Assembly: GCA_963805445.1 (NCBI GenBank) | Contig: CAWDUI010000055.1 | Span: forward strand, 62,001 to 126,000 | Source: JAENVT01 sp963805445 | GTDB taxonomy: Bacteria > Actinomycetota > Acidimicrobiia > Acidimicrobiales > Ilumatobacteraceae | Length of the DNA stretch: 64,000 nt | Reading direction: 5' to 3' | In this document: positions 8,898 through 16,750 of the stretch, piece by piece | How the letters are laid out: the number at the start of each line of letters is the position of its first letter | Numbering within the stretch: the first letter of the stretch is position 1 | The notes under the pieces: model-generated | The model's database searches: none | Seen by the model: only the letters and a program-made list of their open reading frames with translations | Told to the model about the DNA's origin: nothing | Program-made: the position numbers and the translations under genes

Positions 8898-9467
8898 TCA
8901 GGGCTGCTGGACGAGTTCGATCTCGATCTCGATGGTGATCTCCTTCGAGACGAGGAGGCCGCCGGTCTCGAGAAGCATGTTCCAGGTGAGGCCCCAGTCT
9001 TCGCGGTTGATCTTCCCGCTGGCGCTGAACACGGCTCGTTCGTTGCCCGACGGATCGCTGGCGTGGCCGACGTAGTCCACGCGCAGCGTGACCGGCCGGG
9101 TGATGCCCTTGATGGTGAGTTCACCTACGAGCGAGCCGCTTGCACCGTCGAACACGGCCTCGGTCGATCGGAAGGTTGCCTGCGGATGGTGGGCGACATC
9201 GAAGAAGTCGGGCGATCGCAGGTGGTCGTCGCGGCTCTGGTCGCCGGAGTTGACCGATGCCACGCCGATCGTGACATCGACGCTGGATTCGTTCGGGTCG
9301 TCGCCGATCGTCACCGAGCCGCGGACATCGACGAAACGGCCACGGACCTTGGTGAGCCCGAAATGACGGCCGACGAAGCCGACTTCGGCATGACCCGGAT
9401 CGATCGCCCATGTGCCGGGTGCCGGGAGCTCGATGCCGTGGAGGGTGCGGGTAGCGGTAGGGGACAT
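8898..9467 (-). CDS. YceI-like family protein
   Basis: 189 aa with the YceI lipocalin-like fold: GTWAIDPGHAEVGFVGRHFGLTKVRGRF at the N-terminus (written here as a region at residues 16-44), FDVAHHPQATFRS in the middle, and WNMLLETGGLLVSKEITIEIE at the end. Members bind isoprenoid-type ligands in a beta-barrel. There is no signal peptide, so it is probably cytoplasmic. GAAAGGATC lies before the ATG. It is divergent from a MarR gene, and two palindromes fill the 84-bp gap, so it is the likely target of that regulator. Confidence 0.85.
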   Translation of the reverse strand: MSPTATRTLHGIELPAPGTWAIDPGHAEVGFVGRHFGLTKVRGRFVDVRGSVTIGDDPNESSVDVTIGVASVNSGDQSRDDHLRSPDFFDVAHHPQATFRSTEAVFDGASGSLVGELTIKGITRPVTLRVDYVGHASDPSGNERAVFSASGKINREDWGLTWNMLLETGGLLVSKEITIEIEIELVQQP

Positions 9468-9484
9468 TGCAGTGATCCTTTCAA

Positions 9485-9533
9485 TATGCGTGTGAATGCA
9501 CGCATACTACAGTTGCGTTCACTCGCACGCAAC
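9485..9533. promoter_or_regulatory. Two palindromic operators between YceI and MarR genes
   Basis: Site 1 (9485-9506) is TATGCGTG-N6-CACGCATA. Site 2 (9512-9533) is GTTGCGT-N8-ACGCAAC. Both share TGCGT…ACGCA and their centres are 27 bp apart. The position between divergent starts fits autoregulation by the MarR protein plus control of the YceI gene. Confidence 0.7.
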
Positions 9534-9551
9534 TCGGATAGGCTCTCCTTC

Positions 9552-10010
9552 ATGAGCACTCCGATTGACGTGGCCGCCTGGCGGGCGGTGCTCCTGACGC
9601 AGAGCCGCGTGGTTCGGGCGATCGAGCGCGACCTCGACACAGGTGGGGCGATCTCGCTCGGCTGGTACGACGTGCTGCTCGAGCTGAATGCAGCGCCCGA
9701 GCGGCAGCTGAGGATGCAAGATCTCGCGGCACGAGCGGTGCTGTCCCGAACCCGGGTGAGCCGGATCGTCAACGAGCTCGAAGCATCTGGGTACGTCGAA
9801 CGCCGGGCCGACGCAGCCGACCGGCGAGCGTGGCTCGCCACGCTGACGCCGAAGGGGAGGGCCGAGCTGAAACGGACGGCACCGATGTACCTCGACGGCA
9901 TCGAGCAACACTTCAACCGCCACCTCACGGCGGATGATCGGGAGCGGCTGGTCGAGATCCTGCAACCGGTCATCGACAGCCATCAGGCCGAGATGGATCT
10001 CCGACGTTGA
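9552..10010 (+). CDS. MarR-family transcriptional regulator
   Basis: 152 aa. The winged-helix core has LRMQDLAARAVLSRTRVSRI as helix-turn-helix and RRADAADRRAWLATLTPKG as the wing with the conserved D-R-R. Helical dimerisation segments lie at both ends. The ATG at 9552 is the only start that gives a normal MarR length; the upstream open frame overlaps the YceI gene and is not used. Probably represses the divergent YceI gene through the two palindromes in the shared promoter region. Confidence 0.88.
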   Translation: MSTPIDVAAWRAVLLTQSRVVRAIERDLDTGGAISLGWYDVLLELNAAPERQLRMQDLAARAVLSRTRVSRIVNELEASGYVERRADAADRRAWLATLTPKGRAELKRTAPMYLDGIEQHFNRHLTADDRERLVEILQPVIDSHQAEMDLRR

Positions 10011-10025
10011 ACGAACGTGGTGAGG

Positions 10026-10865
10026 TCAACGGAAGCGGTGCAGGTCCTCGGACAGCAGAGACGGGACGATTCGGGCGTTTGTCGCCGGCGTCGACGATCT
10101 ACCGATGTCGTGAACGAGCCGTCGTCCGTAAATGGCGGCGGCCGCGAGTGCGATGGGCGCGGCGCTGAGCCAGAAGCCGGCGCCGGCGCCCCGGAACGGA
10201 CCAACATCGCGTCGATGCCAGCCCGGCAAGCCAAATCCCGGCGGCGCCGAACGCAGTCGTCGCGATGGCATTGGACACGACGTGGGGCAAGGGACGGGCG
10301 AGACGGGCACGAATGGAGCGGCGACGCACCACGACGAGCGCGAGCGCGCGCGACGAGGCCGACGAGGCCGAGGGCGATCCGGTAGAAGATCGTCTCGGCG
10401 GTCCAGTCGCGCAGTGCGGCTTGCGCACAGGTCGCAGCATTCGGGTACATGGCCTGCCAGACGCGCGCAATCTGCGGCGGCGAGGTGTGTGGTGGAGGTG
10501 TCCACGGAGAGGACCGTGTCACTGGCACCGAAAAGATGAGCGAGCCCGGCGAGGATGCCGCTGAGCCCGACCGCGATGGCGCCGATCGCTCCGAGCCGCC
10601 AGCCCGAAAGTCCGATCCGCACCAACAACGGCGTCGTGGTGCGGTGGATGTCGGCAGCAGCGACGATGCGCACCGGGTCGCCGTATTCCGCAACAGCGCG
10701 ACGTGCAGCGGCCGCATCGTCGAGGCCCTCGCGTTCGGCTGCAGCGGCAAGGTCGCGGAGATGCTCCTCGGTTTCGGCCAACAGCGACCGGGCATCGCAG
10801 GATGGACTCGCGCGAAGCTCGACGAACAACTCGTCGAGGTAGCGCTCAATCGGGTCGTCGTTCAC
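10026..10865 (-). CDS. Permease-prefix (HAAS) membrane protein, several frameshifts
   Basis: The N-terminus (GTG at 10865) reads NDDPIERYLDELFVELRAS…ETEEHLRDLA…AVAEYGDP, the HAAS/permease-prefix domain usual for genes next to PadR regulators. A hydrophobic stretch (GAIGAIAVGLSGILAGLAHL) and a C-x-x-C element follow. The rest is spread over three frames: FYRIALGLVGLVARARA, then HVVSNAIATTAFGAAGIWLA, then SAAPIALAAAAIYGRRLVHD. It is therefore a four-TM protein broken at three places between about 10150 and 10480. It starts 7 bp after the PadR stop, so the two form an operon. Function unknown; these pairs commonly respond to membrane stress. Confidence 0.65.
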   Translation of the reverse strand: MNDDPIERYLDELFVELRASPSCDARSLLAETEEHLRDLAAAAEREGLDDAAAARRAVAEYGDPVRIVAAADIHRTTTPLLVRIGLSGWRLGAIGAIAVGLSGILAGLAHLFGASDTVLSVDTSTTHLAAADCARLAGHVPECCDLCASRTARLDRRDDLLPDRPRPRRPRRARSRSSWCVAAPFVPVSPVPCPTSCPMPSRRLRSAPPGFGLPGWHRRDVGPFRGAGAGFWLSAAPIALAAAAIYGRRLVHDIGRSSTPATNARIVPSLLSEDLHRFR

Positions 10866-10872
10866 GCCAGCA

Positions 10873-11178
10873 TCACCCGGGAGGGCCAGCGGCAAGCCCC
10901 ACGTCGACCGCGCTGACGAGGCGACGCCACTCACCGAGCTGAGACGCGAGCGCCTTGGTGCCGTCAACGGTGAGCCGGTAGTAGCGGCGACGCCGACCGG
11001 ACTCGACCCCCCAGAAACTCGTCACGGCCGGCATCTTCAAGCGGTCCGAACGCCGGGCACCCGACCCTCGGGCAGATCGACGGCACCGTCCGTGTGCGTC
11101 TTCAGCCATGCCATCAGTGCGAACCTGCCCCTCGCTCCGGGCGAGCGCGCCCAACAACACGAGGTAAGATGACCTCAC
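10873..11178 (-). CDS. PadR-family regulator (frameshifted)
   Basis: Reading across frames gives LVLLGALARSEG…GRFALMAWLKTHTDGAVDLPEG…MPAVTSFWGVESGRRRRYYRLTVDGTKALAS in segments at about residues 5-16, 19-35 and 48-80. This is the PadR winged helix with the GRRRRYYRLT wing. The YPALRRLE-type recognition helix is distorted by at least two indels around 11040-11090. The downstream HAAS-domain gene is its standard partner. Its size (about 100 aa) is normal for a PadR-s1 protein. Whether it works depends on whether the indels are real. Confidence 0.6.
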   Translation of the reverse strand: MRSSYLVLLGALARSEGQVRTDGMAEDAHGRCRRSARGSGARRSDRLKMPAVTSFWGVESGRRRRYYRLTVDGTKALASQLGEWRRLVSAVDVGLAAGPPG

Positions 11179-11532
11179 CCATCAGCGCTTCTCATTACCT
11201 CAAGACCATATTAGGTATTAGGTGGCGAAATGAACGCCAGCGACGGCCTCAACAACGCCACCAGTACGTCGCCTCGTCAAACCCTTCACGCGTCCTCACT
11301 TACCGACCACACGGTCGCCTAACGACATCGACGACGACAGCCCCCATGCGGTTCACGGACGCTTGCCGCTGGCGACTCGAATGCCGTCCGAGTTCGTCGA
11401 GTTCAACGCACCGGCAGTGCGCTCTGCCGGCGTCCTCAGAAACGCGGGGCCCTCGAGCCTCAGATGGCCGGCCACGTCCTGGTTCGACGAAGTTCCAACG
11501 CAATCAAAGGCACCAAACCCAAGGAGAGAATC
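11179..11532. other. Intergenic region between PadR operon and VOC gene
   Basis: AT-richer patch at 11190-11235 with the direct repeat ATTAGGT ATTAGGT (about 11212-11223), plausible promoter ground for the PadR operon. The rest (11240-11520) contains no ORF that I can support on either strand. Confidence 0.35.
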
Positions 11533-11968
11533 ATGCCCATCAAGTTCGAGAACGTCGGCATCGCCGTTCGCAACATCGACGAGACGATCGCGTTCTTCAC
11601 CGATCTCGGTCTGACCGTTCTCGGCCGTGACACGGTCAGTGGCGAGTGGGCCGACACCGCCGTCGGTCTCGACGGCAACCACGCCAAGGTCGCCGTGCTG
11701 CAGACCCGGACGGCAACGGTTGCCTCGAGCTGTTCGAGTACATCCACCCCGACGCGATCGAGACGGACCCGACCCAACCCAACGAGATCGGGATGCACCG
11801 CGTCGCGTTCTCGGTGGACGACATCGACGAGGCCCTCGAGATCGCGGCGAGACACGGCTACCAGCCGCTGCGCGGCGTGGCGACCTACGTGACATCTACA
11901 AGCTCACCTACGTCCGCGGCCCCAGCGGCATCCTCATGATGTTCGCCCAGGACCTCAGCAAGAACTGA
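11533..11968 (+). CDS. Single-domain VOC protein, epimerase/lyase-like (frameshifted)
   Basis: Strong ribosome-binding site AAGGAGAG before the ATG. The protein starts MPIKFENVGIAVRNIDETIA and carries HAKVAVLQTP-DGNGCLELFEY, then HRVAFSVDDIDEALEIAARH and KLTYVRGPSGILMMFAQ. About 145 aa, a lactoylglutathione-lyase / methylmalonyl-CoA-epimerase-like fold with visible metal-ligand candidates (H, E). Two one-base deletions break it: one in the CCCC run near 11708 and one near 11891. Isolated gene. Substrate unknown. Confidence 0.75.
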
Positions 11969-12360
11969 TGGCGTCCCGCCATGTACAGATGTCGGGGCAA
12001 GGCTGCGACCTTCGGCTTCATGGCCCGAAGATCCCGGGTGCTCCTCAGCTTGGAGCAGCATCACCGAGCACCCAGCGGTCATTGCTGTTTCATCACGGTC
12101 AGCGACACCGGGACCATCGGCGGTCGTGCGCCAAATTCCGCAGTCGATGTAGACGCCGGTTCCACCCGATGGGAGAGGATCGAAGTCGTCGAGAAGCCAG
12201 GCCATGGGGTCCCGTTCTCACCGAAATACGTGGATGCCGATCGATGGTTGGCCCGCTAGGGCGACGACGCGGGCGGCCGGACGCTCTCGGAGACACTGCT
12301 CCTGGGTCAACTCGCTGGCGTTGGGGATGTTTCGTTCGATGATAAATCGCTTCACTTCAG
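11969..12360. other. Intergenic or decayed sequence
   Basis: No convincing gene. A minus-strand frame (12205 to 11885) reads MAWLLDDFDPLPSG…, but it overlaps the VOC gene and resembles nothing I know. The segment runs straight into a severed 3' gene fragment at 12361, so it may be rearranged DNA. Confidence 0.3.
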
Positions 12361-12489
12361 TTCTTCGCAACCGCGGCCGGCGACGCCGTCGTGCCGATCC
12401 ACCGCACCTACCGCCTCGACCAGATCGCCGAAGCGCGCGCCGACATGGAAGCCGGGCGCGCCACCGGAAAACTCGTCGTCATACCCTGA
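12361..12489 (+). pseudogene. 3' fragment of an MDR-superfamily quinone oxidoreductase
   Basis: 43 codons ending in TGA. The end of the frame reads HRTYRLDQIAEARADMEAG then RATGKLVVIP, the classic C-terminus of NADPH:quinone oxidoreductase / zinc-type alcohol dehydrogenase proteins. The upstream 270 codons expected for this family are missing, so this is a truncated remnant. Confidence 0.75.
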
Positions 12490-12764
12490 CACCGCAACCC
12501 GCCCACCTCGTTAACCCATCGTTTCACCAGACCAAGTTGGGCGTGGGTGACGACGACGGCTCATCTGGAGCTTGGGCGAGCAGCGTAGGTCGCCTCGACG
12601 CTCGGCGTGAGCGGCGTGATCCACCGGCGAAGTCCTCCATGGCGTAGTCGATCGCACGGCTGCCAACACCCTCGTCGTTCATCAACCGAGGTTCTCCACC
12701 GACCGGCAGATGTCGCCGGCACTTCAAGGAGGCCATCATGCAGGGTTACGTGACAGCGGTGGTG

Positions 12765-13238
12765 TCAGACATGTTGCGTTGGCGCGTAGGCGTCGTCCTT
12801 GTCGATCTCGTTGACGAGGATTGCGAGGGCTTGTTTCAGCTGGGCGAAGCGGCACCGCGCCGAGGATCTCGGCGATCTGATGCTCGGAGGCTTGGGCCTG
12901 GAGTCGGATCACCTCTTGCAGTCCTTTGCCCTTTGGCGTCAGCCGCACGAGGCGGGCGCGACGGTTGGTGGGGTCGGGTTCGCGCACGAGGTAGCCGAGG
13001 TGCTCGAGGTGACCGATCAGCTCGTGCACCGACTGCTTGGTGATCTGCATCCGCTGGGCGATGTCGGTCAGGCGATAACCGTCGAGTCCGGGGTAGCGAA
13101 CAGGCTGACGTGTGCCGCCGTGACGTCGTCGTAGCCGGCCCGGGTAGCGGCCTCCATGTTCAGCTCCCACACCCATTGCCATACGACGCGGATCTCAAAA
13201 CCGATGTAGGGCGGCGGAACAACAGTGATGCTTGACAT
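12765..13238 (-). CDS. MarR-family regulator (two frameshifts)
   Basis: Start ATG at 13238: MSSITVVPPPYIGFEIRV. The first part reads NMEAATRAGYDDVTAAHVSLF, then the frame changes near 13110 to RYPGLDGYRLTDIAQRMQIT (helix-turn-helix) and the wing REPDPTNRRARLVRLTPKG, then changes again near 12860 to FAQLKQALAILVNEIDKDD and a TGA at 12765. About 157 aa, a normal MarR length. The first break is one missing C in TTCGCTACC. Divergent from a cupin gene, with a shared operator region (13243-13282). Confidence 0.75.
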
Positions 13239-13242
13239 ATTC

Positions 13243-13282
13243 GTCAGGTTACCTTACTCTTCCTATTGTCAGGAAACCTGAC
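13243..13282. promoter_or_regulatory. Two MarR-type operators between MarR and cupin genes
   Basis: Site 1 (13243-13257) GTCAGG-TTA-CCTTAC has one mismatch. Site 2 (13268-13282) GTCAGG-AAA-CCTGAC is a perfect palindrome. Centres are 25 bp apart. Site 1 starts 5 nt from the MarR start codon. The arrangement predicts autorepression and control of the cupin gene. Confidence 0.75.
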
Positions 13283-13320
13283 CAATGGTTCTTTGCAACA
13301 CTTTCCACGAGGGGAACGAA

Positions 13321-13848
13321 ATGAACACAGCAGTCATCGACGATCCGAACACCACCGAAGCCAACGCTTGGTGGTTTCTCGACACCTTGGTGATCGAGCA
13401 CCGGCGAGCACCGGGCATGCAGAGCGTCGTGTTCGAGATGATGTTGCCCGTCGGCCACGCCCCGGCGATGCACGTGCACGACGACATCGACGACACCTGG
13501 TACGTGATCGACGGCCAGATGGCGTTGCGCTGCGGCGAAAGCGAGTACGTCGCCGAACCGGGCGTGTGGGTGTCGCTGCCGCGCGGCGTGCCGCACGCCT
13601 TTCGAGTGGTCGGCGACCGACCAGCGCGGATCATCGTCGTGCACGACAACCACTCATTCCTCGATTTCGTCGCCGAACTCGGCGAACCGACCGATCAACG
13701 CGTGCCACCGCCGAGTCCGAAGTTCCCATCGATCGAAGAACTCGGTCGAGTCGCCCACGATCACGATCTGGCACCCACCGGGCCGCCGATGAGCGAAGAA
13801 CAGGCGCAAGCGATCATCGCCCGCGCCCGGCAGGACGTCACCGTCTGA
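13321..13848 (+). CDS. Cupin-domain protein
   Basis: 175 aa. The cupin metal motif is HVHDDIDDTWYVIDGQMAL (residues 46-64: H-x-H…E replaced by D), with the second motif PRGVPHAFRVVG supplying a further His. Similar to quercetin-2,3-dioxygenase-like small cupins. The C-terminal 50 residues are acidic and helical. The ribosome-binding site GAGGGGAACGAA precedes the ATG. It is divergent from a MarR gene and is probably derepressed by that regulator's ligand. Substrate unknown. It is the last core gene before the tRNA-fMet island. Confidence 0.82.
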   Translation: MNTAVIDDPNTTEANAWWFLDTLVIEHRRAPGMQSVVFEMMLPVGHAPAMHVHDDIDDTWYVIDGQMALRCGESEYVAEPGVWVSLPRGVPHAFRVVGDRPARIIVVHDNHSFLDFVAELGEPTDQRVPPPSPKFPSIEELGRVAHDHDLAPTGPPMSEEQAQAIIARARQDVTV

Positions 13849-13970
13849 CCCGGACAGCCGGAGCCAGGCTCGCCGCGCCTGCCGACAACATGCCGACAAC
13901 CGTGAGGGATGACCCGCGACATCGTTTCCTATGTCTGGAGAGACCCGTTTCTACGTCCCGACTCACGGCA

Positions 13971-14026
13971 TTGGTTTCGGGGGCAGGGTGGCGGGGGCAG
14001 GATTTGAAACTGCGACCTTCGGGTTA
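13971..14026 (-). repeat. Attachment-site copy A1 (tRNA-fMet 3' half)
   Basis: 13989-14026 matches the last 38 nt of the tRNA (T-arm and acceptor, up to the anticodon loop) with one difference (GAAACTGC for GAACCTGC). The preceding 18 bp (13971-13988), including an extra GCGGGGGCAGG-like block, are shared with copy B1: the 56-bp segments 13971-14026 and 15003-15058 agree at 53 positions. To the right lies a class A arm (14034-14060). Confidence 0.8.
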
Positions 14027-14071
14027 CGAAGTGGAACGGTGCTGCCGCTCTGTGATGCCCCGTGTCGCCCC

Positions 14072-14110
14072 GTGACACGAGCTTGGGCGTTGACATATAC
14101 TTTTGTATAT
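14072..14110 (+). promoter_or_regulatory. Promoter and operator of the XRE-MNT gene
   Basis: GTGACA (14072-14077) and TATACT (14096-14101) make a -35/-10 pair with an 18-bp spacer. The -10 lies inside the perfect palindrome ATATAC-TTTT-GTATAT (14095-14110). Transcription would begin at about 14108-14109, on the ATG itself, so the mRNA is probably leaderless. The palindrome is a natural autoregulatory site for the XRE domain. Confidence 0.6.
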
Positions 14111-14612
14111 GGAGGATGTGGATCCAGCAGCACTGGTGCGATCGCTTCGATCGAACGCCGGGCTGTCGCAGCACGAGCTCGCCGTCCGCGCCGGGATGGC
14201 CCAGTCGGCGATCTCCAACTATGAGAGCGGTCGCAAGGTGCCGTCGTTGACCACGCTCGCTCGACTGGCAGAGGCAGCCGGGGTTGCTCTCGACGTCTCA
14301 TTCGCCCCGGTCCGCTACCCGAGGAAGGTCACGTTGGCTTCGCTTCGACGGCGCCGCCGGGCCATCGAAGCAGCGTGCATGCGACACGGCGCCACCCGGC
14401 CGAGGGTGTTCGGCTCGGTGGCCAAAGGGGAGTCCGGCGGCGATTCCGACATCGACCTCCTGGTCGACCTCGAGCCGGGGCGCACCTTGTTCGATGTTGC
14501 CGCGCTCCATGATGAATTGGTCGAGTTGCTCGGCCACAACGTGGATGTGCTCACCTCGGGCGCCGTCCGCGGACGCCTCGCACACGTCGCCGATGAAGCT
14601 GTGCCCCTGTGA
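14109..14612 (+). CDS. XRE helix-turn-helix fused to minimal nucleotidyltransferase (MntA-like antitoxin)
   Basis: 167 aa. Residues 5-60 are an XRE/Cro-type HTH (GLSQHELAVRAGMAQSAISN and YESGRKVPSLTTLARL). Residues 85-165 are a minimal nucleotidyltransferase: VFGSVAKGESGGDSDIDLLV gives the GS-x10-D-x-D active site. In characterised MNT/HEPN pairs the MNT protein AMPylates the HEPN toxin (HepT) and neutralises it. The fused HTH should give autoregulation, fitting the palindrome over the start. The next gene overlaps by 4 nt (GTGA). This is the cargo of the smallest island unit. All catalytic residues are present. Confidence 0.85.
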   Translation: MEDVDPAALVRSLRSNAGLSQHELAVRAGMAQSAISNYESGRKVPSLTTLARLAEAAGVALDVSFAPVRYPRKVTLASLRRRRRAIEAACMRHGATRPRVFGSVAKGESGGDSDIDLLVDLEPGRTLFDVAALHDELVELLGHNVDVLTSGAVRGRLAHVADEAVPL

Positions 14613-14980
14613 GAACAGGGCAGCAACGCCTTGCCGACATCCTTACTGCCACCACCGACGCAGCCCGACTGGTGGAAGCCGGCCATCAACGGTTCGTGTC
14701 TGATCCATTGCTGATCCGAGCAGCGAAGAACATCATGAGCGAGATCGGCGAGGCCGCCAAAGGTATCGACGACACACTTCTCGATTCGATACCCGGTGTC
14801 CCTTGGAAAGCTGTCAAGGGAATCCGCGACAAGGTCGTGCGACGACTACCCCGAAGCTCGATCTCGACGTGTTGTGGGACACACTCGCTCAACGGTCTAC
14901 GCCGTCGTCCATCACGCCATAGTCGAGCACAACAAAACGCTCGAGCGCTGAAATCCCGTAGCGGCTCGACGACCCGATGA
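14609..14980 (+). pseudogene. HepT-like HEPN toxin, frameshifted at the active site
   Basis: Starts GTG at 14609, overlapping the MNT stop. The DUF86/HepT features are present: LTATTDAARLVEAGHQRFVSD, IMSEIGEAAKGIDDTL, IPGVPWKAVKGIRDKVV. The expected RNase motif R-x4-H (RDKVVHDYP) is interrupted exactly before the His: removing one G in GTGCGACGAC (about 14851) restores VVHDYP. A second shift a few bases later is needed to read LDLDVLWDTLA. If real, the toxin is dead; if a sequencing error, this is an intact two-gene toxin-antitoxin pair. Many other genes in the window have similar indels. Confidence 0.65.
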
Positions 14981-15002
14981 TCGAGGCTTACGTCCTCGAA
15001 TT

Positions 15003-15062
15003 TTGGTTGCGGGGGCAGGGTGGCGGGGGCAGGATTTGAACCTTCGACCTTCGGGTTATGAA
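15003..15062 (-). repeat. Attachment-site copy B1 (tRNA-fMet 3' half)
   Basis: 15021-15062 matches the tRNA 3' half through the anticodon CAT and one stem base; differences are CCTTCG for CCTGCG and the bases after ATGA. The left flank (15003-15020) is the same as that of A1. To the right the sequence leaves the tRNA (AACGCAACGA) and enters a class B arm. Confidence 0.8.
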
Positions 15063-15240
15063 CGCAACGACAGGCTTGTCCTTCAGTGACCTCAGTGCGC
15101 CCGGGCTCGACTGTGATCAGCATCAATGGGCGATACGCGTCGCGACCAGCGACTGTCATTGGGCGCCGTGAGCGATGCTCAGGTTGCAGTCGGGTTGCAC
15201 CTCCGTCGAGCCAGGTTGAGTCCGGCGCCTCGTCGCTGTC
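15063..15240. other. Class B attachment arm with GGTTGCA direct repeat
   Basis: Non-coding. GGTTGCAGTCGGGTTGCA at 15182-15199 (two GGTTGCA copies) begins 161 nt from the core. The same 18-mer begins 162 nt from core B2. GACTGTGATCAGCAT-like sequence is also shared. These are plausible arm-type binding sites of a tyrosine recombinase. Confidence 0.55.
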
Positions 15241-15423
15241 TCAGGGTTCGCGATCGAGTGAGATGGTTGCCAGTTGTGTGCGGGTGCGGATGCCGAGCTT
15301 GCGGAAGATCCGAGCGAGGTGGCTCTCGACAGTGCAGCGAGAGATCACGAGCTCGCCGGCGATCTCGTTGTTCGACATCCACGGCGAACGAGTAGGAGCG
15401 ATCTGTACTTCGGCGACCGCCAT
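15241..15423 (-). pseudogene. C-terminal fragment of a LuxR-family regulator
   Basis: Reads MSNNEIAGELVISRCTVESH then LARIFRKLGIRTRTQLATI, the LuxR-type HTH. The usual LTxREREV start of the domain is degraded (MAVAEVQIAPTRSP) and no receiver or sensor domain is attached. Upstream (15430-15620) the same frame has a hydrophobic stretch (HSLLALAAGAFTWLTAQ) that looks unrelated. A remnant at the left end of unit 2. Confidence 0.6.
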
Positions 15424-15677
15424 CACGGTCGTCGAGTTCGTACTCGCCAGCGACCCAGACCGAATGCCGCCCATCATCGACGACAGGCTCATCACGTACA
15501 TCACCGTCACCCGCACAGCCGACGGCTGAGCCGTGAGCCACGTGAAGGCCCCGGCTGCTAACGCCAACAATGAGTGGAGCACGGGGTCGTGCCACGTCCG
15601 CCAGACTGTTGCTCTGATGACGCCACCGGGTCGGACGACGTCCCCGATCCTCGGCGCAACCGGCGCAACCGGCGGCG

Positions 15678-16197
15678 TTAGTGCTGCCGCCGCTCGGCGC
15701 GACGAAGGGGCTCGAAAGTCCACGCCGTGCTGCCACAGGTAATTTCGTGCAGCGACCACCACCGGAAGTCTTCATGAAAGATCACCACGTCGAGCAGCGT
15801 GATCCCGAACAGCTCCAGCGAGCGACGCAACACGCTGAACGAATGAGCGTCCTCCTCGGTGACCTCGTGTCGATCTGGATGCCACTTCCGTCGAGGCTCG
15901 AGGACGACCCAGTAATCGGGACATGGCTCGCCGGTCGACTCGAGCCCGACACTCCAACATATGTTCCGGCGTCTCGGCGAACCGACGCACCGAGTCGAGG
16001 CTCGAGCCTTTGGAGCAACAGCACCACCGGCCGGTGTAGTCGAGATGCCACACCTCCGGCCATGTGCGCCACGTAGTGAGTGCGTCGATCGACGCGAACT
16101 CCGCTACGTCACGTGCATCGCGGTACGTGTAGTCCGCCGGGCTCGGCGGCTTCCAGTCGGTTCGATCGTCCGGCCATCTGGGTTGATAGCTGTGCAT
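15678..16197 (-). CDS. Uncharacterised protein (frameshifted)
   Basis: The start ATG at 16197 has a good ribosome-binding site (AGGAGAAG). Frame 1 gives MHSYQPRWPDDRTDWKPP, DYTYRDARDVAEFASID and TWPEVWHLDYTGRW. After shifts near 16040 and 15950, frame 3 gives DYWVVLEPRRKWHPDRHEV, EEDAHSFSVLRRSLELFG and ITLLDVVIFHEDFRWWSL before a TAA at 15678. The last part faintly resembles the end of JAB/RadC-type domains, but I would not assign a family. About 170 aa. Accessory cargo of unit 2. Confidence 0.5.
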
Positions 16198-16289
16198 GGA
16201 ACGCTTCTCCTGTCGATCGTTGGATCTGACCGGGGACAGCGGTCCCGAGGCGCTACACGGCGCTGACGACGACCATATCGCCGCCATCG

Positions 16290-16625
16290 CAAATCCTCGC
16301 CCAGGGAGGCGACGCAGATCGGATCGCGATCGAGGTGGTCGCCAACGTTGCCGCGATGGAGGCCGCTGTCGAGTTCGGCTCGTCGACCGACACCATCCTT
16401 CTCGACGATCTCCTCGGCATCGCAACGACACGCAACAGGGACGATTCCAGCGGGATCATCGGTGACGCGAGTCGTCGATTGCTCGTGCTGCTCGCCACGA
16501 TGCGAAAACTCGCCGCTGGGACCGACCAGCTGGCCGAGGTCGATGCGTTCATCACCGGTCTGCGCGAGATCCACCGTCGGCGACCGCGGCTCCAGCAGGA
16601 GTTCGACCGGGCACGTCTGCCCTGA
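16290..16625 (+). pseudogene. C-terminal remnant of a SWIM-type zinc finger protein, copy 1
   Basis: The frame reads QILAQGGDADRIAIEVVANV, then IIGDASRRLLVLLATMRKLA, and ends EIHRRRPRLQQEFDRARLP. The last 43 residues are almost identical to those of the fragment ending at 21002. Actinobacterial SWIM zinc-finger proteins end this way. No start codon or zinc motif is present. Confidence 0.55.
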
Positions 16626-16750
16626 CGCTCAGCGCTGATCAGCGGCGCGGCGAGCTCGGGCACGATGTCGACATTGCCAAGACCACTCACGACCTCAAGG
16701 AGATGCTCGCGCTCCCAGCCCAAGAGCGAGCGCAAGTCGCGTCAGACCTG
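16497..16750 (+). repeat. Direct repeat copy 1 (SWIM tail plus antitoxin start)
   Basis: 254 bp closely matching 20874-21130. It covers the end of the SWIM-like reading frame, the short intergenic sequence (CTGACGCTCAGCGC…AGCGGCGCGGCGAGC) and the first 26 codons of the antitoxin gene. It differs by scattered substitutions and one 3-nt deletion. An old segmental duplication inside unit 2. Confidence 0.7.
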
